A program made the translations under genes and the position numbers. Shown here in pieces: positions 31,391-38,481 of a DNA stretch of 39,634 nt. The stretch's first letter is position 1; every line of letters starts with the position of its first letter. The notes below the pieces were generated by a model. It worked only from the letters and a program-made list of their open reading frames with translations, was not told the origin of the DNA and ran no database searches. The stretch comes from a virus, in the IMG/VR virus record IMGVR_UViG_3300036399_001237, positions 1 to 39,634 of that record. The stretch is one strand, 5' to 3'.

Positions 31391-31405
31391 TTTCGACTGA
31401 TACCA
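31391..31405 (+). repeat. dispersed repeat before the major capsid gene
   Basis: TTTCGACTGATACCA, the only gene-junction copy with C at position 4, as in the in-frame copies. It is followed by a strong ribosome-binding site (AAGGAG) before ATG 31432. Confidence 0.9.
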
Positions 31406-31431
31406 ACTCAACCCAATTCAAGGAGAAAAAA

Positions 31432-32352
31432 ATGCCCAATCTAAACGGAGTTCTGACGAACATCCCCGACCACTTCACCACCCAGTTCGATAGCAACTGG
31501 AAACACCTCGTTCAGCAAAAGAACAGCAAGCTGAAAGAATATGTGACCCTCGATTCCATCGAAGGAAAAGAGAAGTCCTACAACCAACTCGACGCAACAT
31601 CGATGACGCAGATCACGGATCGCTCCCGCGAAACCCGGATCACCGATCAAGTGATGGCCAAGCGTTGGATTCGCCCGCAGCAATACGACTGCGCGAAACT
31701 CGTTGACGAATGGGACGAGCAGTTGCTCGGCGAAGTCGTTCTTCCGACTAGCCCGATCATCCAAAGCCACGGAGCCGCCTACGCCCGCACTTGCGACAAG
31801 GTCATCATCGATGCCCTTGGTGGTGCAGCTTCCACCGGCCCGACTGGCATTGTTCAAACCGCATTGCCAGCAGGCCAGAAGATCGGCCCAAACTTTGTTG
31901 AGTCTGGAACTCCCGGTGCCAACCTCGGTCTCACCATCGCCAAGCTCCGCGCTGCGAAGTTTCTCTTCGACAGCAACGAAGTCGATGAAGAGGAGGAGCG
32001 CATCATCGTGGTTTCGGCCAAGCAACTTCAAGACCTGCTCCGCTCGACAGAGGTGACAAGCGCCGACTTCAACACGGTTCGCGCCCTTGTTGATGGCAAT
32101 GTGGACACCTTCATGGGTTTCAAATTCCGCCGCAGCCAGCAGTTGCCATTCCAAGCAACCACCACAGACATTCGTCTGTGCTACGCCTATGTGAAGAGCG
32201 GCATCGTTCTCGCCGAGCGCGGTCTCAAGACCCACATGGACATCCGCACCGACCTCTCACACTCCCTTCAAATCCGTTCCGTGGCGTCCCTCGCCGCCGT
32301 GCGTATGGAAGAGAAGAAGGTCGTCGAGATCGCCTGCGACGAAGTCATCTAA
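31432..32352 (+). CDS. major capsid protein
   Basis: A 306-aa protein with a strong AAGGAG site 7 bases before ATG 31432. The opening LNGVLTNIPDHFTTQFDSNW, then VQQKNSKLKEYVTLDSIEGK, and RETRITDQVMAKRWIRPQQY match a podophage capsid family (HK97-type fold with SRET...VMAKRW). Central SNEVDEEEERIIVVSAKQLQ and late VASLAAVRMEEKKVVEIACD are typical of its core and end. It builds the head shell on the scaffold. A rho-independent terminator follows at 32368, so it can be made at higher level than the tail genes. Confidence 0.9.
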   Translation: MPNLNGVLTNIPDHFTTQFDSNWKHLVQQKNSKLKEYVTLDSIEGKEKSYNQLDATSMTQITDRSRETRITDQVMAKRWIRPQQYDCAKLVDEWDEQLLGEVVLPTSPIIQSHGAAYARTCDKVIIDALGGAASTGPTGIVQTALPAGQKIGPNFVESGTPGANLGLTIAKLRAAKFLFDSNEVDEEEERIIVVSAKQLQDLLRSTEVTSADFNTVRALVDGNVDTFMGFKFRRSQQLPFQATTTDIRLCYAYVKSGIVLAERGLKTHMDIRTDLSHSLQIRSVASLAAVRMEEKKVVEIACDEVI

Positions 32353-32367
32353 GTTCCCGCACCCCGC

Positions 32368-32401
32368 TGGCAGACCGGGCTATGTCTGCCACCCACTTTT
32401 T
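32368..32401 (+). terminator. rho-independent terminator after the capsid gene
   Basis: An 8-bp stem TGGCAGAC/GTCTGCCA (32368-32375 and 32384-32391) with loop CGGGCTAT is followed by CCCAC and a run of five T. It lies in the 74-bp gap before the gp11-like genes. Its place after the most abundant structural gene is what T7-like phages also show. Confidence 0.8.
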
Positions 32402-32426
32402 CAATCTGTGATCTGACCGCTGCTCA

Positions 32427-33425
32427 ATGACAGACATCCAAATCTGCAACCTCGCCCTCGCCCGCCTCGGTGATTCCCGCATCACCGCACTCACGGACGC
32501 GACCGCGCAGGCGCAGTATTGCTCTCTGTTCTACACGCAGACGGTCGAGGAACTCCAAGCCGAGTTCGATTGGCAGTTCTGCCGCAAGCAGGTTTCCCTC
32601 ACCAGCGGCACGGCTCCGATTTCCGGCTACTCCCTGCAATACACGCTCCCGACCGATTTCTTGCGGGTGCTTCGTTTTGGAAATGTGGATTCCAACGAAA
32701 ACTTCGGCGTGTGGGAAATCATCGCCGACAAAATCCACACCAACCTCTCTTCCCCGGTGGCGCTCGATTACATCGCCGCCGTGACCGATCCAGCGAAATT
32801 CCCGGCGTTGTTTGTTGAGCTACTGACAATCAAATTGGCCGGACTCCTCGCCATGCCACTGACCGGCTCGAAAGACTTGTTCGGCCAAATGGCGGAAATC
32901 TTTGGCGCGACCATGCAGAAGCCCGGTCTTCGCACTCTGATCATCAACACGCAAGCGCCGAAGACCACCACCTCGGCGGCGAATTCCGTGACCGAGATTT
33001 GCCGACAAGCCATCCTCCGGGTCGGCCCATTGGAAGCCTTCAAGCCTTACGGCGAACCCATGGTCATCGCCCAATCTCTCTACGAGCAAACCCGCGACGA
33101 ACTTCTCGCCGATTTCGAGTGGTCGTTTGCCCGCTCGCAAGTCTCCGTGGCGAAGGATGCGGCCAACCCGGCCTCGGGCTATGCCTACCGCTACGCGATC
33201 CCCGCAGGCACCGGGCAAATTCTGCGAATCAACAACCTCGACGATAGCGAGAATAGCGGCAAATGGGAGGTGATCGGTGGCCATGTCCACACCGACTTGC
33301 CGACCCCCATCATCATGGACATCACCACCAAAGTCACGGATGTCGCAAAGTATCCCCCGATCTTTGTGCAACTCCTCACCACAACCCTCGCACTCAAATT
33401 GTGCGGCATCATTGAATCCAAATGA
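32427..33425 (+). CDS. head-tail adaptor with two T7 gp11-like domains
   Basis: A 332-aa protein. Residues 1-165 (IQICNLALARLGDSRITALT, TVEELQAEFDWQFCRKQVSL, TDFLRVLRFGNV, WEIIADKIHTNL) form one tail tubular protein A (gp11) domain; residues about 185-332 (EICRQAILRVGPLEAFKPYG, TRDELLADFEWSFARSQVSV, GKWEVIGGHVHTDL) form a second. The usual family member has one domain of about 190 aa and forms a dodecameric ring under the portal. The stop ATGA starts the next gene, whose first domain continues the same repeat period. This is the first third of a six-domain array. Confidence 0.85.
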   Translation: MTDIQICNLALARLGDSRITALTDATAQAQYCSLFYTQTVEELQAEFDWQFCRKQVSLTSGTAPISGYSLQYTLPTDFLRVLRFGNVDSNENFGVWEIIADKIHTNLSSPVALDYIAAVTDPAKFPALFVELLTIKLAGLLAMPLTGSKDLFGQMAEIFGATMQKPGLRTLIINTQAPKTTTSAANSVTEICRQAILRVGPLEAFKPYGEPMVIAQSLYEQTRDELLADFEWSFARSQVSVAKDAANPASGYAYRYAIPAGTGQILRINNLDDSENSGKWEVIGGHVHTDLPTPIIMDITTKVTDVAKYPPIFVQLLTTTLALKLCGIIESK

Positions 33426-35086
33426 AATACGAATCACTTTTCCAAGAACTCCAATTCCTCATGGCGAAACCAGCTTTGCTGGAGTCCATCGAGACGGTTG
33501 CCAATTTTACTGGCACTCTCACCGCCACCGCCTCGGAACTCATTCGCCAAGCGATCCTTCGGGTTGGCAATGCCGAAACCTACAAAAACCAAGGCCAACC
33601 GTTTGTGTTTGCCGCCAAGTTTTACCAACCCACGATCTTGGAAATCCTTTCGGAATTCGATTGGCGGTTTGCGCGGCATCAATCCGGGGGAGTCGTCAAG
33701 GATGCCGTCAACCCAGTGACCGGCTACGATTTCCGATATCCCGTTCCCACCGGATCGTTGAAAATCATGCGAATCAACGGCATCGATTCCGCCGAGAACT
33801 TTGGAACATGGGAGGTCGTGGGTGGGTTTATTCACACCAACCTCACCTCGCCTGTCGCAATCGATTACATCGCCGCGCCCGCGACAGACACCACTTACCC
33901 CGCCATTTTCAAGGAAATGGTCGTCGTTCGCATGGCTTACAAACTCGCGATGGCCATGGGATTAGCCGGTCAAGCCGAGGCCGCGATGAAAGAAATGGAA
34001 GCTCTGGCAGTGCGTCCCTCCTTGCAACGCGAAATCGAATCCATTGCTGATTCCATGGCTCCCAACACGATTTCCACACGGACGCAGATTTCCAAGCAGG
34101 CGATCATGCGGCTGGGGTCTACCGAGACATTGATCAAGCAACCTATGGTCTTTGCCAATTCGTTCTACGACCAAACCTTGGAAGAGATTCTTTCCGATGT
34201 CCCGTGGGCGTTTGCCAAGAAACAGGCAAGCATCGCGGCAGATGGCGCCGCGCCGACCCAAGGATTTACCAAACGCTATGCTTTGCCCGCTGATTTTATG
34301 CAACTCATCCGAGTTGAAAACATCGACTCCTCGGAAAATTTCGGCCAATGGGAAATCGTCGGGGGATTCCTTCACACCGACCTCGGGTCTCCGGTGAAGA
34401 TCGACTACACTTTCAAGCAGACCGATGTCACCAAATTCCCTGCGCCTTTTACCGAGGCGCTGATTGCCCGACTCGCCAGCAAAATCGCCATGCCGCTCAC
34501 GCAAAAGGGCGACATCGCCTCGGCCATGGCAACCATCGCCGTCGAGACCATGATGCGCCCCAGCATCCGCATTTTGATCGAGAAATCGGCCAAGCCCCGC
34601 GCCACCACCGCAGCCAACACGGTTTCCGAAATCTGCCGCCAAGCCATTTTGCGCGTGGGCAGCGCCGATTCGTTCAAACCCTACGGCGAACCGATGGCAC
34701 TCGCCACCAGCCTCTACGATCAGACCCGCAACGAGGTGCTATCCGACTACGATTGGCAGTTCGCCCGCATCCAATCTTCCATCACCGCCGATGCAGCGGC
34801 CCCGGCGTTCGGCTACTCCAAACGCTACGCTCTGCCCACCGGCACACTCAAGGTGCTTCGCATCAATGGCGTGGACGAGGACGAGAACTTTGGAAAGTGG
34901 GAAATCGTCTCGGGCTTTATCCACACGAACGAAGTCGCGCCCATTCAAGTGGAGACCATCGGCATCGTGACCGATGTCAGCAAATACCCGCCGGTCTTCC
35001 TCAATGTGCTGATCGTCACCTTGGCCATGAAACTGGCGCAACTTCTGGAAATGGGTTCCCCGCAGTCGATGCCTGCTAAAAAATGA
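33422..35086 (+). CDS. head-tail adaptor with three T7 gp11-like domains
   Basis: A 554-aa protein starting in an ATGA overlap. Three gp11-like domains begin near residues 39 (ELIRQAILRVGNAETY), 222 (QISKQAIMRLGSTETL) and 403 (EICRQAILRVGSADSF), spaced 181-183 residues. Each has the E-[IL]-L-S-[DE] helix, a YALP/YPVP turn and WE[IV]V.GFIHT. The N-terminal 28 residues (YESLFQELQFLMAKPALLES) resemble the linkers between domains inside the protein, as if a longer array had been split by a stop-start. Its stop is again ATGA. Its role is expected to be the ring between portal and nozzle. Confidence 0.85.
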   Translation: MKYESLFQELQFLMAKPALLESIETVANFTGTLTATASELIRQAILRVGNAETYKNQGQPFVFAAKFYQPTILEILSEFDWRFARHQSGGVVKDAVNPVTGYDFRYPVPTGSLKIMRINGIDSAENFGTWEVVGGFIHTNLTSPVAIDYIAAPATDTTYPAIFKEMVVVRMAYKLAMAMGLAGQAEAAMKEMEALAVRPSLQREIESIADSMAPNTISTRTQISKQAIMRLGSTETLIKQPMVFANSFYDQTLEEILSDVPWAFAKKQASIAADGAAPTQGFTKRYALPADFMQLIRVENIDSSENFGQWEIVGGFLHTDLGSPVKIDYTFKQTDVTKFPAPFTEALIARLASKIAMPLTQKGDIASAMATIAVETMMRPSIRILIEKSAKPRATTAANTVSEICRQAILRVGSADSFKPYGEPMALATSLYDQTRNEVLSDYDWQFARIQSSITADAAAPAFGYSKRYALPTGTLKVLRINGVDEDENFGKWEIVSGFIHTNEVAPIQVETIGIVTDVSKYPPVFLNVLIVTLAMKLAQLLEMGSPQSMPAKK

Positions 35087-36558
35087 AAGAGCAGTTCTTC
35101 CAAGAACTCCAATACCTAGTCTCTCAACCGGCGCTGAAGTCGGCGGTTGAGAGCAGGGCGGCATTCCGCCCAGCCGTCTCGGTTTCCGAAGACGAACTTT
35201 GCCGCCAAGCAATCCTCCGCATCGGCACCGGGGAGCAGTTCAGTTCCAGCAGCCACGCTCTCCTCCTCGCCAAGTCTCTTTACCCGCAAGTCCGCGATGC
35301 CCTCCTCCTCGCCGGGTCATGGACATGGGCGATGAAGTCCACCACGGTGGCCGAAACCCTCCCGCGCCCGGAATACAAGTGGGCCTACCGCTACGCGATT
35401 CCCGCAGACTGCCTGCGCGTCTTCCGGGTCAACGACTACGACTACTCGACCGGCGACTCGGCATGGGAAGTGTCGGGCAATTTCGTCCTCGCCAATGCCG
35501 ATTCCGGCTCGCCCGCATGGGTCACCGGTCGCACCTATGAAGTCGGCAATGTTGTCTCCAACAACGGCGCGGTCTACCGCTGCCTGGTTGCCGGATCTAC
35601 CAAGCAACCCGGCGTGTCCGCCAGTTGGACGACCGATTGGGATGTCTGGCTCGGCACGGCGATCACGCTGGAATATGTCAAGAAAGTGACCGAGGTCACC
35701 CTCTTCGACTCCTTATTCATAGACTTACTCACGGCTAACCTTGCCTCCAAGCTCGCCGTTCCGCTGACCGGCGATGCCAACAAAGCCGCGCTCCTCGCCA
35801 AAGAAACCGAACTCCTCGGCAAAAGCCCCGCGATGCGCCGGGACTCCACCGAGCGCAAAGGCAAGATCAAACCGGCGTGGATGTCCTCCAAACTCGTCTC
35901 CTCCCGCAATGGCGGCGATGGGGTCGATGCCGCGCAGGTCAGCGGAGGCGGTCCCGCAGGCGGCGTCAGCTACCCCTCGCTCCTCGTCCAAGTCGGGGAT
36001 GTCACCGCCGTTCCCGGCACCACCCCGCCCTTTGTCACCAATACCGGCGCAGGCAGCACCGCCGTTCTCAATTTCGGTCTCCCTCAAGCCGGTCTCCTCG
36101 ACTCGGCAAAAACCACCCTCACCGGCAACGGCACCCTCCGCACCTTCTCGGTCACCGGCCTCAAATCGAGCGACCCGAACCATGTCATCGTGGCGATCAA
36201 CGGAGTCACGCAGGAACCGACGATTGACTACCTCGTCAACCAAGGTGCTGGCACGATCACCTTCGCCACCGCGATCCCCAACGGCGCGAAAATCGTCGTC
36301 GTCGCCCTCGGTCTCTACTCAGCCACTACGCAACGCGACCCGGACAACTTCATCCACTCCTTCGCCCTCAACACCGCAGGCACCTTTTCCTACTACGGAC
36401 TGCTCCTCAATTCCGACATCCCCGCCACTGGCTCCGCCGCCGCCGTGGCTAAGTGGACCATCACCCGTTCCGCCCTCTCCGCCAACGGAGCCGTCACTGC
36501 CACCGCCAAGGCGACCAATGTCGCGTGGACTAACCGGGAGACCGCCACCTACGCATGA
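35083..36558 (+). CDS. gp11-like domain fused to a binding module and fibre-like C-terminus
   Basis: A 491-aa protein starting in an ATGA overlap. The N-terminus (EQFFQELQYLVSQPALKSAV) repeats that of the previous gene; a sixth gp11-like domain starts at residue 38 (ELCRQAILRIGTGEQF) and ends near 260. Residues 146-188 (WVTGRTYEVGNVVSNNGAVY, CLVAGSTKQPGVSASW) are an inserted aromatic module like those in the nozzle protein, inside the adaptor domain. Residues about 285-491 are a beta-rich region (VTGLKSSDPNHVIVAINGVT, DYLVNQGAGTITFATAIPNG) found in fibre-type proteins. The domain joins ring building to an outward-facing part, perhaps a fibre dock. Confidence 0.75.
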   Translation: MKEQFFQELQYLVSQPALKSAVESRAAFRPAVSVSEDELCRQAILRIGTGEQFSSSSHALLLAKSLYPQVRDALLLAGSWTWAMKSTTVAETLPRPEYKWAYRYAIPADCLRVFRVNDYDYSTGDSAWEVSGNFVLANADSGSPAWVTGRTYEVGNVVSNNGAVYRCLVAGSTKQPGVSASWTTDWDVWLGTAITLEYVKKVTEVTLFDSLFIDLLTANLASKLAVPLTGDANKAALLAKETELLGKSPAMRRDSTERKGKIKPAWMSSKLVSSRNGGDGVDAAQVSGGGPAGGVSYPSLLVQVGDVTAVPGTTPPFVTNTGAGSTAVLNFGLPQAGLLDSAKTTLTGNGTLRTFSVTGLKSSDPNHVIVAINGVTQEPTIDYLVNQGAGTITFATAIPNGAKIVVVALGLYSATTQRDPDNFIHSFALNTAGTFSYYGLLLNSDIPATGSAAAVAKWTITRSALSANGAVTATAKATNVAWTNRETATYA

Positions 36559-36893
36559 CGACGATCACCGAATCGAATCTCACCCAGCAACTGGACCTCT
36601 CCCAGTTCCAGATCGTCTTGCCCGATGACAGCATCAAGCAACTCGTCATCTACCCGACTGCCTCCGATTTTCCGCAACCCGGCAAAGAGGCCCGCATCTA
36701 CCTCGCGCAGGATAGCGGCACACTCTCTCTCTGGAATGGCAGCACTTACCAGCAAGCCGCCGATCTCCCCGCGACCTTTTCCGATACGCCGCCCGCACAC
36801 CCCTACATCGGGCAGCGATGGACACACACTTTTGACCTCACCACCTACGAATGGTTCGGAGGAAGTTGGGTCGAAAAACCAACCAACAACTAG
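36555..36893 (+). CDS. tail fibre-associated protein
   Basis: A 112-aa protein starting in an ATGA overlap. Beta-rich with aromatic turns: LVIYPTASDFPQPGKEARIY, LAQDSGTLSLWNGSTYQQAA, and HPYIGQRWTHTFDLTTYEWF. The -WNGSTYQ and YEWFGGSWVE units resemble short fibre attachment or base modules. Function is inferred from the fibre gene cluster around it. Confidence 0.55.
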   Translation: MTTITESNLTQQLDLSQFQIVLPDDSIKQLVIYPTASDFPQPGKEARIYLAQDSGTLSLWNGSTYQQAADLPATFSDTPPAHPYIGQRWTHTFDLTTYEWFGGSWVEKPTNN

Positions 36894-36907
36894 AAAACAC
36901 TACTACC

Positions 36908-37777
36908 ATGGCAGCTATCTCCTTCCCGGCCTCACCGGCCCTCAATGACATCCACTCCGTCGGTTCCCGTTCGTGGAAATACAACGGCACCGCTTGGAAA
37001 CTCGTCCCTCGCACAACCGATGCGGTTGTCGAAGGTTCCAACAACCTCTACTACACCAACGCCCGCGTGGCCTCGGCCCCAGCCGTCACCGCTTTGGAAT
37101 CCCGCGCAGGCGCGATTGAGAGCGACATCACCGCCATCGAGTCGGCAGCGACGAGTCTCACCAGCCGGGTCGGCACCGCCGAGGGAGAAATTGATTCTCT
37201 CCAATCCGGCCTCTCCACTGCACAGAGCGACATCACCGCCCTCAATGTTCGCGTGGACGATGTCCTTTCCAATGTGGACGGCACCGCCCTTGATTCGCTC
37301 TCGGAAATCGTAACCGCTTTCCAAGCTGCGGATTCGGATTTGAACGGAGCCATATCCAGCCTCGCTGGTGCCGCCTCCACGAACCTCGCCAATGCCGTTT
37401 CCTCGCTGGAAGCCGCCGATGCCGATTTGGCCTCGGACATCTCCGGTCTCGACACTCGCCTCGGCACGGCGGAGGGCGAAATCAACACGCTCCAGAGCGA
37501 CCTCGACGCCGCCGAATCCGCTGCCACCACCCTCGCGGGTCGTGTGACCAGTGCGGAAGGGGACATCGATTCGCTGGAAGGCCGCGCCTCCTCCTTGGAA
37601 GGCGGACTCTCCACCGCGCAGTCGAACATCTCCGCCCTCGAAAGCGGCAAGCAAATCAAGGATGTCATCTCGACAACCGCCCCGTCCCACACCGCCGGTC
37701 TCCGCTGGATCGACCCCACCGACATGACCGAATACCTCTCCTACAACGGAGCGTGGGTCGAAATCGACAAGCAGTAA
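36908..37777 (+). CDS. tail fibre with long coiled coil
   Basis: A 289-aa protein; ATG 36908. Residues 1-35 (ISFPASPALNDIHSVGSRSW, KYNGTAWKLV) form a small base module shared with the next gene. Then comes TTDAVVEGSNNLYYTNARVA, a motif typical of phage tail fibres. Residues about 65-250 are a regular heptad coiled coil (ALESRAGAIESDITAIESAA, LSTAQSDITALNVRVDDV, several near repeats TAEGEIDSLQ). The end (APSHTAGLRWIDPTDMTEYL) is a small cap. The trimeric shaft probably extends outward to hold receptor-binding parts. Confidence 0.75.
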   Translation: MAAISFPASPALNDIHSVGSRSWKYNGTAWKLVPRTTDAVVEGSNNLYYTNARVASAPAVTALESRAGAIESDITAIESAATSLTSRVGTAEGEIDSLQSGLSTAQSDITALNVRVDDVLSNVDGTALDSLSEIVTAFQAADSDLNGAISSLAGAASTNLANAVSSLEAADADLASDISGLDTRLGTAEGEINTLQSDLDAAESAATTLAGRVTSAEGDIDSLEGRASSLEGGLSTAQSNISALESGKQIKDVISTTAPSHTAGLRWIDPTDMTEYLSYNGAWVEIDKQ

Positions 37778-37783
37778 AAAACC

Positions 37784-38176
37784 ATGTCCGCCCTCGCGTT
37801 TCCATCCACCCCGTCAGTCAACGACACCTTCACTTCCGGCAATCGGAAGTGGAAGTGGACGGGAGCGCGTTGGCAGGTCATGCCCGTCACCATCCCGGCC
37901 TCTCGCCTCTCTGGCGAGGGGGCGGAGATGGGCGACATCCTCGTCTTCGACGGCGAGGCATGGTCCCCCGTCCCCCTCACCGAGGGCGGTTCCACCATCG
38001 CCCGCGCCGCTTGGGCAGAACCCTACCACTACTACGGCACCGCCCCCACCGGCACCGCCGAATCCTCCACCGGCTGGACGATCACCCGCATCACCACCGA
38101 TGCCGATGGGTCGGTCACAGCCACCCAATCCGCCACCGGCGCGTGGTCTTCCAAACAATCCCTCCAATTTTCTTAA
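37784..38176 (+). CDS. short tail appendage protein
   Basis: A 130-aa protein six bases after the fibre gene. Residues 1-33 (LAFPSTPSVNDTFTSGNRKW, KWTGARWQV) repeat the base module of the fibre at 36908. The rest has beta-type sequence (GDILVFDGEAWSPVPLTEGG) and an end GWTITRITTDADGSVTATQS that resembles the C-terminus of the 35083 gene product (KWTITRSALSANGAVTATAK). The shared modules suggest alternative parts of the same tail appendage. Confidence 0.6.
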   Translation: MSALAFPSTPSVNDTFTSGNRKWKWTGARWQVMPVTIPASRLSGEGAEMGDILVFDGEAWSPVPLTEGGSTIARAAWAEPYHYYGTAPTGTAESSTGWTITRITTDADGSVTATQSATGAWSSKQSLQFS

Positions 38177-38196
38177 ACCCCAAAAATCCAAACACC

Positions 38197-38478
38197 ATGA
38201 TCGCATCCGCACCATCCACCATCGACTCAAAGCAATACGACCGCTACGCCCTGAACCTCATCATTTCCGGCAGCTATGACGGAGAAGGCAAGCCAGAGGC
38301 CAGCGTCGTGATGAACCTCACGCCCCTCCGCATCGAAGACGGCATGGTCGAGACCCAGCCCGCCCACGCGAAATCGATCCGCCTCGGCTCGCTCGCCGTG
38401 GCTGATGCGGAAACACTGACCGCCGTGGGCGCGATCCAAGCGGCCTTGCAACAATTCATCACCGCGAAAGGACTCTAA
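38197..38478 (+). CDS. hypothetical 93-aa protein of the fibre cluster
   Basis: ATG 38197, chosen as the first start after the previous gene. Beta-rich: KQYDRYALNLIISGSYDGEG, ASVVMNLTPLRIEDGMVETQ, ADAETLTAVGAIQAALQQFI. No family is recognised. It may be a fibre chaperone or minor tail part because it lies between fibre and spike genes. Confidence 0.5.
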   Translation: MIASAPSTIDSKQYDRYALNLIISGSYDGEGKPEASVVMNLTPLRIEDGMVETQPAHAKSIRLGSLAVADAETLTAVGAIQAALQQFITAKGL

Positions 38479-38481
38479 GCC

